This document shows, in pieces, positions 1 to 6,567 of a stretch of DNA of 8,220 nt. The stretch is taken from contig RFOC01000084.1 of NCBI GenBank assembly GCA_009926815.1, positions 1 to 8,220 of the forward strand. The letters run 5' to 3'. Position 1 is the stretch's first letter; each line of letters starts with the position of its first letter. A program made the position numbers and the translations under genes. The stretch is from Planctomycetota bacterium. GTDB taxonomy: Bacteria; Planctomycetota; Phycisphaerae; Phycisphaerales; SM1A02. The notes beneath the pieces were generated by a model. That model had not been told where the DNA came from and searched no databases. It saw only the letters and a list, made by a program, of their open reading frames with translations.

Positions 1-1
1 G

Positions 2-192
2 CAGGCCGCCGACATGAAGGTGCCCTACTGCGCCGTGGTGGGCCCGCGCGATGCCGAGGGCCGCAAGGTCAGCGTGCGCGCGTTCGGCATCGAGGCGAAC
101 CTGGGCGAGATGGGCTTCGACGCGTTCGTGGAGGGCCTGGAGCGGGAGCACCGCACGCGCGGCCAGTCCACCGTGAAGGCGGGCTTCGGCAC

Positions 193-196
<4 letters not shown>
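2..196 (+). CDS. thrS: Threonyl-tRNA synthetase, C-terminal fragment (5' end outside window)
   Basis: The gene enters from the left edge and only the last 64 codons are visible. They read as the end of the anticodon-binding domain of class II threonyl-tRNA synthetase, which charges tRNA-Thr in the cytoplasm. Recognisable elements are the KVPYCAVVG strand (the family usually has K-[IV]-P-Y-M-x-V-[IV]-G), then KVSVRAFG, then an LGEMGFDAFVEGL segment matching the usual 'LG-x-M-x-x-x-E-F-[IV]-x-x-L' helix. The internal ATG at 14 is not the start, because the frame stays open and homologous upstream to the window edge. The TGA stop overlaps the GTG of the next gene (GTGA), suggesting cotranscription. 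ProRS and HisRS share the fold, but the LG-x-M helix favours ThrRS. Identification rests on a short stretch of sequence. Confidence 0.8.
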
Positions 197-1275
<1,079 letters not shown>

Positions 1276-1276
1276 C

Positions 1277-2026
1277 ATGCCGGACAGCACCGTGGCGCTG
1301 CTGGCCCTGCTCTTCCTGGCCATGGGCGCGCTCTACGCCTCGGTCGGCCACGCCGGTGCAAGCGGGTATCTGGCCTCCATGGCGCTGCTGGGTGTGCCGG
1401 TGGGCGCCATGCGACCCACGGCGCTCGCCGTGAACGTGTGCGTGGCCTGCATCGCCTGCGCCCAGTTCGTGCGCGCCGGGCACTTCTCGTGGCGGCTCTT
1501 CTGGCCCTTCGCCGTGGCCAGCGTCCCCGCGGCCTTCCTGGGCGGCTGGCTGACCCTGCCGCCGCGCCCCACGCAATGGGTGATCGGCGCGGCGCTGCTG
1601 CTGGCCGCGGCTCGCATGGCCTGGATGGCGGCGGGCGTTCAGCTGAAGCCCCGTCCGCTTCGCCGGCCGCCGCTGCCGGTGGCCGCGGGCTGCGGCGGGG
1701 CGCTGGGCCTTCTCGCGGGACTCTCCGGAACCGGCGGCGGGATCTTCCTGAGTCCGCTGCTGCTGGTCTGCCGCTGGGCGGACGCCAAGCGCACCGCGGC
1801 CACGAGCGCCATGTTCATCCTGCTCAATTCCCTCGCGGGGCTGGGCGGTCTCTCGGTGCGGGGCACGCTCCCCACCACCCACCTGATGGTCCTGGCGGCC
1901 GCGGCGTGCGCCGGCGGCGCCGCGGGGGCGTTCTGGGGCAGCCGACACGCCCCGCCACGCGCGATGCACGCGGTGCTCATGGTGGTGCTGCTGGTGGCCG
2001 GGGGAAAGCTGCTGCTGGGCGCCTGA
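1277..2026 (+). CDS. TauE/SafE (TSUP) family membrane transporter
   Basis: The 249-residue, very hydrophobic protein has the two-repeat layout of the TauE/SafE (DUF81, TSUP) family of small anion transporters or exporters. Repeat 1 carries SVGHAGASGYLASMALLGVP (22-41) followed by MRPTALAVN. Repeat 2 carries LSGTGGGIFLSPLLL (149-163) followed by ADAKRTAATSAMF. Predicted helices lie near residues 5-23, 28-65, 72-92, 100-119, 134-165, 174-194, 202-220 and 228-248, with a basic loop at about 124-131 between the halves. The ATG lies one base after the moaA stop, with GGTGG 5 nt upstream as a possible ribosome site. An ATG at 1142 in the same frame would lie inside moaA and is not credible. Known family substrates include sulfite, sulfoacetate and other organosulfur anions. 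The substrate here cannot be read from sequence, and a sulfur-related anion or an oxyanion is only a guess from the Moco context. Confidence 0.85.
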   Translation: MPDSTVALLALLFLAMGALYASVGHAGASGYLASMALLGVPVGAMRPTALAVNVCVACIACAQFVRAGHFSWRLFWPFAVASVPAAFLGGWLTLPPRPTQWVIGAALLLAAARMAWMAAGVQLKPRPLRRPPLPVAAGCGGALGLLAGLSGTGGGIFLSPLLLVCRWADAKRTAATSAMFILLNSLAGLGGLSVRGTLPTTHLMVLAAAACAGGAAGAFWGSRHAPPRAMHAVLMVVLLVAGGKLLLGA

Positions 2027-2031
2027 GGGCC

Positions 2032-2430
2032 TCAGCGCCAGACGGGACGCTTCCAGATGGGCACGTCGCGCTTCATGCGGTCGATGAACTCGGTCAGCGC
2101 CGCGATCGCCTCGGCCCGATGGGCGGCCCGCACCTCCAGGGTGAAGGAGATCGCTCCCGCGGAAACGCGGCCTCGGCTGTGAAGCACGCGGATGGCGTGC
2201 ACCCGGTGCCGCGCCAGCATCTCGGTGGCCAGCGCCGCCAGCGATCGCTCCGCCATGGGGTCGTAGGTCTCGTAGTGCAGGGCCGCAAGCTCGCGCGGCG
2301 CACCACCCGGACCCTGCGGCTCGACGGGACGGACCACGCCCTCGAAGCGAAGCACCGCCCCGCTGCCCGGGGACGCTTCGGGTGCCTGCGGATCCAGCGG
2401 GCCATCCACGATGCGCGCCTGGACGCTCAT
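2032..2430 (-). CDS. moaE: Molybdopterin synthase catalytic subunit MoaE
   Basis: MoaE is the large subunit of the MoaD2-MoaE2 molybdopterin synthase. It transfers sulfur from the thiocarboxylated MoaD tail to cyclic pyranopterin monophosphate. The 132 residues are close to family length, slightly shorter than E. coli MoaE (about 150). Visible signatures are LRFEGVVR (27-34, the usual 'F-x-G-x-V-R' strand), LHYETYDPMAE (51-61, usual 'L-x-Y-E-x-Y-x-x-M-A'), AAHRAEA with H104-R105, and the C-terminal KRDVPIWKR containing K120 and K127, which align with the active-site lysines K119 and K126 of E. coli. The start ATG overlaps the moaD stop (ATGA), which favours it over the longer frame reaching to 2586 inside moaD. 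The gene is convergent with the transporter gene, with only 5 bp between the two stops and no terminator hairpin seen there. Confidence 0.95.
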   Translation of the reverse strand: MSVQARIVDGPLDPQAPEASPGSGAVLRFEGVVRPVEPQGPGGAPRELAALHYETYDPMAERSLAALATEMLARHRVHAIRVLHSRGRVSAGAISFTLEVRAAHRAEAIAALTEFIDRMKRDVPIWKRPVWR

Positions 2431-2690
2431 CCGCCATCCACCAGCGCGATCAGCGCGATCTCGTCGCCCGGATCCGGCACGCGATCCGCGGGGGCCAGCG
2501 CATGGTTCACCGCCAGCCTGGCCGCGGGCAGCACGAACGCCAGCGCGGGATGCTGCGCACCCATGGCCTGCAGCAATCCTGCGCACGCGGTGCCCACCGG
2601 CGCATCCACCAGCACATGGTCCGCCGACGCGCGCTCCCTGGCGGGCCCGAACAGCAGCACCCTGAAGCGTGCGGTTTCACGATCGGACAT
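2427..2690 (-). CDS. moaD: Molybdopterin synthase sulfur-carrier subunit MoaD
   Basis: MoaD is the small ubiquitin-like (beta-grasp) protein whose C-terminal glycine is adenylylated and thiocarboxylated, then inserted into the MoaE active site as sulfur donor. The 87 residues fit the family (about 80). FRVLLFGPARE (9-19) is the first beta strand ('[IV]-x-[VL]-L-[FY]-F-A-x-x-R-E' in relatives). LAVNHALAPADRVPDPGDEIALIALVDGG (59-87) is the classic end, with GDE, a hydrophobic strand and the terminal Gly-Gly. The residue before GG is Asp, where Thr or Ser is common. The start M at 2690 begins just before the first strand. The frame runs far upstream to 3089, but that stretch lies antisense to moeA and shows no homology. 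No MoeB/ThiF-like activator is in the window. No Shine-Dalgarno precedes the ATG, whereas a TACACT sits 7 nt upstream. Confidence 0.92.
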   Translation of the reverse strand: MSDRETARFRVLLFGPARERASADHVLVDAPVGTACAGLLQAMGAQHPALAFVLPAARLAVNHALAPADRVPDPGDEIALIALVDGG

Positions 2691-2723
2691 GCGGGCGAGT
2701 GTAGGATTCGGCCAAGGCTCCGC
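2691..2723. promoter_or_regulatory. 33-bp divergent moaD/moeA intergenic region with back-to-back -10-like hexamers
   Basis: These 33 bp separate the start codons of moaD (- strand) and moeA (+ strand), so both transcripts probably begin in or very near it. On the - strand TACACT (2703-2698) ends 7 nt before the moaD ATG. On the + strand TAGGAT (2702-2707) lies 16 nt before the moeA ATG. The two hexamers share two bases. AAGG (2714-2717), 6 nt before the moeA ATG, is a plausible ribosome site for moeA. No convincing -35 hexamer is seen for either direction, so the promoter reading is tentative. Confidence 0.35.
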
Positions 2724-3980
2724 ATGACATTCCGAGGCGAACCCTTCGCGTTCGATGGCCCCGCCGCAGCCCTGCAGGCGATGGTGGCCCGCATGCAGGC
2801 CGTCCCGACGCGATGGCCCGCCGAGCGGGTGCCGCTGGTCCAGGCGCGCGGCCGGTTCCTGGCCGTCGAGGCGCGCGCGGACCGGGACAATCCGCCCTTC
2901 GATCAGTCCGTCCTCGATGGCTACGCCGTCCGGGCCACGGATGCCGCGCCGGGCGCGGAACTCCCGGTGATCGGCGAGTCCCGCATCGGTCAACCGCCGC
3001 CCTCCATGCCGGCAGGCCCCTGCGCCATCCGCGTGGCCACCGGAAGCGCCGTGCCCCAGGGCGCGACGGCGGTGATCGGTCGCGAGCACGTGGAGGAGCG
3101 ACTTGCCGCGCCCGATCGCGGCCAGATCCGCATTCGCCAGGGTGGTCGGCCTCTGCGCACGGGGGAGAGCATCCGCCCTCAGGGCGAGAATCTCCGATCA
3201 GGTGCCTCGCTGCTCCACGCGGGATGCGTGCTGGGGCCGGCCCAGCTTGGCGCGCTGGCCACCGTGGGCGTCGATCCCGCGCCGGTCGCCGCGCGCGTGA
3301 GCGTGCACCTGCTGGCGACCGGCGAGGAACTGGTGCCGGCGAATGCCCAGCCCGGTCCGTTCGGCACGCGCGACAGCAACACGCCCACCGTCTCGAGCCT
3401 GCTGGGCGCACGGCCATGGCTGCACGTGGATCGTGCCGACGGCCTGCGCGGCGAGCCCGAGGAACTCGACGCGGCGATCGCGCAGGCTGCGGGCGTGGCG
3501 CACGCCCTGGTGGTCATGGGAGGCGTCTCCATGGGGCACCGCGATCCCCTTCGCGCGGCCGTGGAGCGAGCGGGCGCCGAGATCCTCTTCCACGGACTTC
3601 CGCAGCGACCCGGCAAGCCCATGCTGGCGGCCCTGCTGGCCCGACCCGATGGTCCCCCGCTGGCGATCCTGGGACTCCCGGGCAATCCGGTCTCCGCGGC
3701 GGTCACGGCCGAGCGACTGGCGGTGCCTACGCTGGCCGCCATGGCGCGGGGTCGGCTGCCGAACCCACCGGCGGTGGCGACGGAGCCCGATGACCGGACG
3801 CTGGACCTCTGGTGGCATCGACTGGTCCGCCTGGATGCCGAGGGCGTGGCCCGCCTGGTGGAGTCGCGGGGATCGGGCGACGTGCCGTCGGCCGCGGCCA
3901 GCGACGGCTTCATCGAGGTCCCACCGGGCCTTCGCCTGGATGGCACGCGCCGCGTCCGCTTCCACGCATGGCCCGCATGA
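2724..3980 (+). CDS. moeA: Molybdopterin molybdenumtransferase MoeA
   Basis: MoeA inserts molybdate into adenylylated molybdopterin, releasing AMP and mature Mo-molybdopterin in the cytoplasm. The 418 residues match E. coli MoeA (411). In order are NPPFDQSVLDGYAVR (56-70, usual 'L-P-P-F-D-N-S-A-M-D-G-Y-A'), with the conserved Asp at 65; TGEEL (199-203); DSNTP (217-221); MGGVSMGHRDP (265-275, usual 'S-G-G-V-S-x-G-x-x-D'); RPGKPM (295-300); and GLPGNPVSA (317-325). The C-terminal domain IV strand region (about 355-415) has the typical SGDVPSAAASDGFIEVP end. Substitution of the first Ser by Met in the GGVS loop and Gln for Asn at residue 61 are mild departures. The ATG at 2724 starts next to AAGG and leaves the divergent moaD start free. 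The frame is open to 2382, but that part is antisense to moaD-moaE. Confidence 0.95.
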   Translation: MTFRGEPFAFDGPAAALQAMVARMQAVPTRWPAERVPLVQARGRFLAVEARADRDNPPFDQSVLDGYAVRATDAAPGAELPVIGESRIGQPPPSMPAGPCAIRVATGSAVPQGATAVIGREHVEERLAAPDRGQIRIRQGGRPLRTGESIRPQGENLRSGASLLHAGCVLGPAQLGALATVGVDPAPVAARVSVHLLATGEELVPANAQPGPFGTRDSNTPTVSSLLGARPWLHVDRADGLRGEPEELDAAIAQAAGVAHALVVMGGVSMGHRDPLRAAVERAGAEILFHGLPQRPGKPMLAALLARPDGPPLAILGLPGNPVSAAVTAERLAVPTLAAMARGRLPNPPAVATEPDDRTLDLWWHRLVRLDAEGVARLVESRGSGDVPSAAASDGFIEVPPGLRLDGTRRVRFHAWPA

Positions 3981-3993
3981 ACGGGCGGCGCGG

Positions 3994-3999
3994 CACAAT
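3994..3999 (+). promoter_or_regulatory. Possible -10 element immediately upstream of moaC
   Basis: CACAAT matches the TATAAT consensus at 4 of 6 positions. It ends 6 nt before the moaC ATG in the 25-bp moeA-moaC gap. No Shine-Dalgarno lies at normal distance, so a transcript starting at or near the ATG would be leaderless. No good -35 hexamer is visible 15-19 bp upstream, and moaC may simply be read from the moeA transcript. Confidence 0.25.
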
Positions 4000-4005
4000 G
4001 CCCCC

Positions 4006-4494
4006 ATGAGCACCTCAGGCTCCCAACGGCTCTCGCACGTCGATCCCGACGGCTCCGCGCACATGGTGGACGTGGGCGCCAAGCCCGTCACCGAACGATG
4101 GGCGCGGGCCGAGGGCTTCGTCACCCTGTCGCCGGAGCTGGAGCGGCAGATCCGCGCCAACACGCTCGCCAAGGGTTCGCTGCTCGAGGTGGTTCGACTG
4201 GCGGCCATCCAGGCGGCCAAGCGGACGGATGAATTGATCCCCCTCTGCCACGCGCTGCCGCTCGATGCGGTGGAGGTGCAGGCCAGCGTGCAGCCCGGCC
4301 GCCTGTGCGTGCAGGCCACCGCGCGCACCCACGCCCGAACCGGCGTGGAGATGGAGGCCCTCACCGCGGTGGCCGTGGCGTGCCTGACCGCCATCGACAT
4401 GGGCAAGGCCGTGGATCGCTCCATGCGCATCGACGGCATCCGCCTGCTGGAGAAGCATGGCGGCCGGGGTGGCTCATGGGTGGCGGAGCCATGA
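4006..4494 (+). CDS. moaC: Cyclic pyranopterin monophosphate synthase MoaC
   Basis: MoaC rearranges the MoaA product 3',8-cyclo-7,8-dihydro-GTP to cyclic pyranopterin monophosphate. It is a 162-residue protein, like E. coli MoaC (161). Strong signatures are LSHVDPDGSAHMVDVGAKPVTERWARAEG (9-37), IQAAKRTDELIPLCHALPLDAVEV (68-91) with the active-site His at 82, GVEMEALTAVAVACLTAIDMGKAV (113-136), where D131 and K134 align with the catalytic Asp128 and Lys131 of E. coli, and K56 in place of catalytic Lys51. The end RIDGIRLLEKHGG is typical. The start ATG at 4006 lies 25 bp after moeA. The frame continues upstream to 3343 inside moeA without homology. Its TGA overlaps the ATG of the following gene, so translation of the two is probably coupled. 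Confidence 0.96.
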   Translation: MSTSGSQRLSHVDPDGSAHMVDVGAKPVTERWARAEGFVTLSPELERQIRANTLAKGSLLEVVRLAAIQAAKRTDELIPLCHALPLDAVEVQASVQPGRLCVQATARTHARTGVEMEALTAVAVACLTAIDMGKAVDRSMRIDGIRLLEKHGGRGGSWVAEP

Positions 4495-5066
4495 CCGCCT
4501 GCATCCGCGCAGCCGTGCTCACGGTGAGCGATCGCTGCTCGCGCGGGGAGGCGGAGGATCTCTCCGGTCCGGCGCTGGTGACCATGCTTCGCGAGCGGCT
4601 TGGCGCCGAGGTGGTGGCCACACGGTGCCTTCCCGACGAGATCCAGACGCTGGCCGACGGCTTCCGAGCCTGGGCGAACGGGCCGCTCCAGCCCGACCTG
4701 ATCCTGAGCACGGGCGGCACCGGCCTGGCGCCACGCGATGTCACCCCGGAGGCCGCCAGCCGCGTGATCGAGCGACCGCACGCGGGGCTGATGGAACTGG
4801 CCCGGCTTCGGTGCATGGCCAAGACGCCACGGACCTTCCTCTCCCGAGGCGTGGCCGGCACCATCGGACGGTCCCTGCTGCTGACGCTGCCCGGAAGTCC
4901 CCGAGGCGCGACGGAAATGCTCGAGGCCCTGCTGGACATCCTGCCCCACGCGATCGAGACCCTGCGGGGTGAGGTGCAGGACGATGGCAGGCCCGGAGCC
5001 CGGGCGGTCACCGGACGGGTGGTCAACCACCAGGACTCGGGCCCCCACGAGCCCTCGGCACGGTGA
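4491..5066 (+). CDS. mog: Molybdopterin adenylyltransferase (MogA/MoaB family)
   Basis: This enzyme adenylylates molybdopterin with ATP, making the MPT-AMP that MoeA uses for molybdate insertion. The 191 residues contain AAVLTVSDRCSRGEAEDLSG (7-26), the usual 'L-T-V-S-D-R-x-S-x-G-x-x-x-D-x-S-G' opening. LPDE includes D49, matching a catalytic Asp of E. coli MogA. STGGTGLAPRDVTPEA (73-88) has the pterin-binding loop and D83. SRGVAGTIGRSLLLTLPGSPRGATEMLEAL (118-147) completes the domain. The extreme C-terminus (165-191) is an extra, poorly conserved tail. I chose the ATG at 4491, which overlaps the moaC stop (ATGA) and has GGAG just 2 nt before it. An ATG at 4476, also in frame, is an alternative that would add five residues. 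MogA and MoaB types cannot be separated here with certainty. It closes the moeA-moaC-mog run. Confidence 0.92.
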   Translation: MTACIRAAVLTVSDRCSRGEAEDLSGPALVTMLRERLGAEVVATRCLPDEIQTLADGFRAWANGPLQPDLILSTGGTGLAPRDVTPEAASRVIERPHAGLMELARLRCMAKTPRTFLSRGVAGTIGRSLLLTLPGSPRGATEMLEALLDILPHAIETLRGEVQDDGRPGARAVTGRVVNHQDSGPHEPSAR

Positions 5067-5094
5067 ATCCCCCCCAAATGCGCTGAATTCCCGC

Positions 5095-5122
5095 TTGCCT
5101 TGCCCCCATCCGGGGCGATACT
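5095..5122 (+). promoter_or_regulatory. Candidate infC promoter (TTGCCT, 16 bp, GATACT)
   Basis: TTGCCT (5095-5100) matches 4 of 6 bases of the -35 consensus. After a 16-bp spacer comes GATACT (5117-5122); an 18-bp spacer would instead give TACTTT (5119-5124). Either would give infC a leader of about 220 nt. The spacer contains a CCCC-ATCC-GGGG inverted repeat. In such GC-rich DNA the match is suggestive, not proof. Confidence 0.4.
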
Positions 5123-5269
5123 TTCGGCGATTCAGGCGTGGGCGTGTGCCCCGCCGCTTCCGCGACTCGAGGATCCTGGCTGCATGTCCATCGTTCCTTC
5201 CGTGCCGACGTGGTTCGCTTGAGCCCGCTTTCGGCACGAGTCGCTCCGGTCCATCCGACCCGCTCCGCA

Positions 5270-5287
5270 GGCGCCCGCGACGGCGCC
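5270..5287 (+). repeat. GC-rich hairpin in the infC leader
   Basis: GGCGCC (5270-5275) is repeated exactly at 5282-5287. Because GGCGCC is its own reverse complement, the two copies can pair as a 6-bp all-GC stem around a 6-nt loop (CGCGAC). It lies 63 bp before the infC ATG with no T-tract after it, so it looks like leader structure more than a terminator. It could also be chance in GC-rich DNA. Confidence 0.4.
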
Positions 5288-5350
5288 CGGCTGTGCACTT
5301 CCTCTTCCGTCGCACGAGGCCACTGCCATTATCCGTCCAGTCGTCCGCCC

Positions 5351-6028
5351 ATGGGTCGCCCCGAGGGCGGCTACGGTCCGCGCATCAACGATCGCATCCG
5401 CATCACCCCCATCCGTCTCATCGACGAGAACGGCGAGATGGTCGGCGTGGTCGAGACCGACGAGGCGCGCCGCCGCGCGATGGATGTGGGACTGGACCTG
5501 GTCGAGATCGCCGCCGACGTCCGTCCGCCGGTGTGCAAGATCATGGACTTCGGCAAGTACAAGTACGAGCAGAGCAAGAAGGATCGCCAGGGCAAGAAGT
5601 CCAAGGGCAGCGAGATGAAGGAGGTCCGCCTGGGCCGGTCCATGAAGATCGACCCGCACGACGTGGAGATCCGCGTGCAGCAGGCCCTCCGCTTCCTGCT
5701 CGAGGGCCACAAGGTGCAGCTGGTGGCCAGCTATCGCGGCCGCGAGCTGGCCCACAAGCAGATCGGCGAGGCGAAGATGGACGACGTGATCAAGAAGCTC
5801 TGCGAGCTCGGCCGCCTGGAGGCCGCCCCCAAGCTGGCCGGCAAGCGGCTCACCGCGATCATCGCGCCGGACCGGGCCAAGGTGGAATCCTGGAAGCGCA
5901 AGCACGGGGATCCCAAGGCCGCCAAGGCCGCCGAGAAGTCGGCCGAGCGGGCGGACGCCGCACCGGAAGCCGCGGGTCCCTCCGGCGAGCGACTGCAGAT
6001 TCCAGCCGCTGCCGCCAAGGCCGAGTGA
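5351..6028 (+). CDS. infC: Translation initiation factor IF-3
   Basis: IF-3 binds the 30S subunit, checks the start codon-initiator tRNA pairing and keeps subunits apart. The 225-residue product has the N-terminal domain RINDRIRITPIRLIDENGEMVG (11-32), then GLDLVEIAADVRPPVCKIMDFGKYKYEQSKK (47-77), a Lys-rich linker (78-90), and the C-terminal domain with KEVRLGRSMKIDPHDVEIRVQQALRFLLEGHKVQ (90-123) and YRGRELAH (128-135). The core ends near residue 174 at RLTAIIAPDR. The last 50 residues are an Ala/Lys/Glu-rich, probably disordered tail absent from E. coli IF-3 (180 residues). The start is ATG, unlike the AUU of E. coli infC; no in-frame ATT or ATC occurs just upstream. No Shine-Dalgarno is visible. 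The usual downstream partners rpmI and rplT are absent, and an arginine operon follows. Confidence 0.96.
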   Translation: MGRPEGGYGPRINDRIRITPIRLIDENGEMVGVVETDEARRRAMDVGLDLVEIAADVRPPVCKIMDFGKYKYEQSKKDRQGKKSKGSEMKEVRLGRSMKIDPHDVEIRVQQALRFLLEGHKVQLVASYRGRELAHKQIGEAKMDDVIKKLCELGRLEAAPKLAGKRLTAIIAPDRAKVESWKRKHGDPKAAKAAEKSAERADAAPEAAGPSGERLQIPAAAAKAE

Positions 6029-6042
6029 CCGAAGGGCGGACC

Positions 6043-6062
6043 CCGAGGGCTTGACGCCTCGG
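6043..6062 (+). repeat. Inverted repeat between infC and argR enclosing the argR -35
   Basis: CCGAGG (6043-6048) and CCTCGG (6057-6062) are perfect complements and can form a 6-bp stem with an 8-nt loop, 14 bp after the infC stop. The loop contains TTGACG, the likely argR -35. No T-run follows, so it is at best a weak or atypical infC terminator. It could be a DNA-binding dyad instead. Confidence 0.4.
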
Positions 6063-6078
6063 CATATTCGTGCATAAT
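6051..6078 (+). promoter_or_regulatory. argR-argC-argB promoter (TTGACG, 16 bp, CATAAT)
   Basis: TTGACG (6051-6056) matches 5 of 6 -35 consensus bases and CATAAT (6073-6078) matches 5 of 6 -10 bases, with a 16-bp spacer. This is the best promoter match in the window and stands out as A/T-rich in GC-rich surroundings. Transcription would start about 6-7 nt after the -10, which is at the argR ATG (6085), so the message is probably leaderless. No Shine-Dalgarno is present. Confidence 0.7.
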
Positions 6079-6086
6079 TATGCCAT
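6069..6086 (+). promoter_or_regulatory. Putative ARG box (ArgR operator) over the argR -10 and start codon
   Basis: The segment GCATAATTATGC (6072-6083) is a perfect 12-bp palindrome. Within the 18-bp ARG box consensus of E. coli (wnTGAATwwwwATTCAnw) it fits the TG, the central AT-wwww-AT and the closing C, with C for A and G for T in the arms. A further GCATA half-site occurs at 6062-6066, exactly 10 bp (one helical turn) upstream of the GCATA at 6072. It covers the -10 and touches the ATG, the classic position for repression, immediately before the repressor's own gene. Confidence 0.6.
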
Positions 6087-6558
6087 GTCCATCCCGCGCG
6101 CCGAAAGGCGGAGATCGATCGAGCGCCTGCTCGCTGATGGTGGCATCGCCAACCAGCATGACCTGCTGTCACGGCTGCGCGGCGCGGGCATCGAGACCAC
6201 CCAGGCCACGCTCAGTCGCGACCTGGCGGACCTGGGCGTGGTGAAGGGACCGGAGGGCTGGCGCCTGCCCGACCAGGCCACCTCGGCTCCCTCGGAACTG
6301 GCGCCGGCCGTGCGGGCCTACCTGCTGCATGTGGAGGTGGGCGGCACCATGGCGGTGCTTCGCACCCGCACGGGTCATGCCACGCCGCTCGCCGTGGAGC
6401 TGGACAAGACCCGGCTGGAGGGCTCGCTGGGCACGGTGGCTGGCGATGACACCATCTTCCTCGCCTGCCGAAGCCCGGCCATGGCCCGCGCCGTGGCGCG
6501 GAGACTCCAGGCCATGCTCAACGGGGACCGCTCGAGACGGCCCCTGGTCCGCCGCTGA
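6085..6558 (+). CDS. argR: Arginine repressor ArgR
   Basis: ArgR is the hexameric, arginine-dependent DNA-binding regulator of arginine genes. The 157 residues match the family (E. coli 156). The N-terminal winged helix-turn-helix covers about 1-60: RRRSIERLLADGGIANQHDLLSRLRGAGIETTQATLSRDLADLGVVK (8-54), with the TQATLSRDL recognition helix. The C-terminal oligomerisation and arginine-binding domain (about 72-145) has VLRTRTGHATPLAVELD (91-107) and SLGTVAGDDTIFLAC (114-128), where D121-D122 match the arginine-contacting Asp pair of E. coli (128-129). A short Arg-rich tail ends it. I chose ATG 6085; a GTG at 6070 in frame would add five residues but lies inside the promoter/operator. The gene is probably autoregulated. 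argC starts 9 bp after the stop. Confidence 0.94.
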   Translation: MSIPRAERRRSIERLLADGGIANQHDLLSRLRGAGIETTQATLSRDLADLGVVKGPEGWRLPDQATSAPSELAPAVRAYLLHVEVGGTMAVLRTRTGHATPLAVELDKTRLEGSLGTVAGDDTIFLACRSPAMARAVARRLQAMLNGDRSRRPLVRR

Positions 6559-6560
6559 GG
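6557..6560 (+). promoter_or_regulatory. Shine-Dalgarno of argC overlapping the argR stop
   Basis: GAGG lies 7 nt before the argC ATG, overlapping the TGA of argR. It is one of the few clear Shine-Dalgarno sequences in the window, and it fits argC being an internal gene of an argR-led transcript, in contrast to the leader-poor starts of argR, moaC and moaD. Confidence 0.6.
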
Positions 6561-6567
6561 AACATCC

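Larger units (their letters stand above)
5067..5350 (+). promoter_or_regulatory. 284-bp non-coding leader region upstream of infC
   Basis: No gene is recognised between mog and infC. The frame of infC is open upstream to an ATG at 5138, but the translation is Ser/Arg/Pro-rich and unlike IF-3, so I read it as untranslated leader. It holds a candidate promoter near 5095-5122, a small GGGC-GTGT-GCCC hairpin (5140-5151), a stronger GC hairpin (5270-5287) and a CATTAT (5327-5332). No T-rich terminator for mog is seen. The bases before the infC ATG contain no Shine-Dalgarno. Confidence 0.5.

Noticed and set aside
5104..5115. CCCC-ATCC-GGGG inverted repeat after mog as a terminator
   Set aside because: The stem is only 4 bp, no T-run follows, and it sits inside the spacer of a candidate promoter.
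3198..5315. 705-codon open frame on the - strand across moeA, moaC, mog and the infC leader
   Set aside because: It lies antisense to three clearly recognised genes, its translation is Arg/Gly/Ala/His-rich without any family motif, and long antisense frames are expected in such GC-rich DNA.
5138..5350. In-frame extension of infC starting at ATG 5138
   Set aside because: The translated stretch is unlike the IF-3 N-terminus, which begins properly a few residues after ATG 5351, and there is no frame-specific bias that convinces me it is coding.
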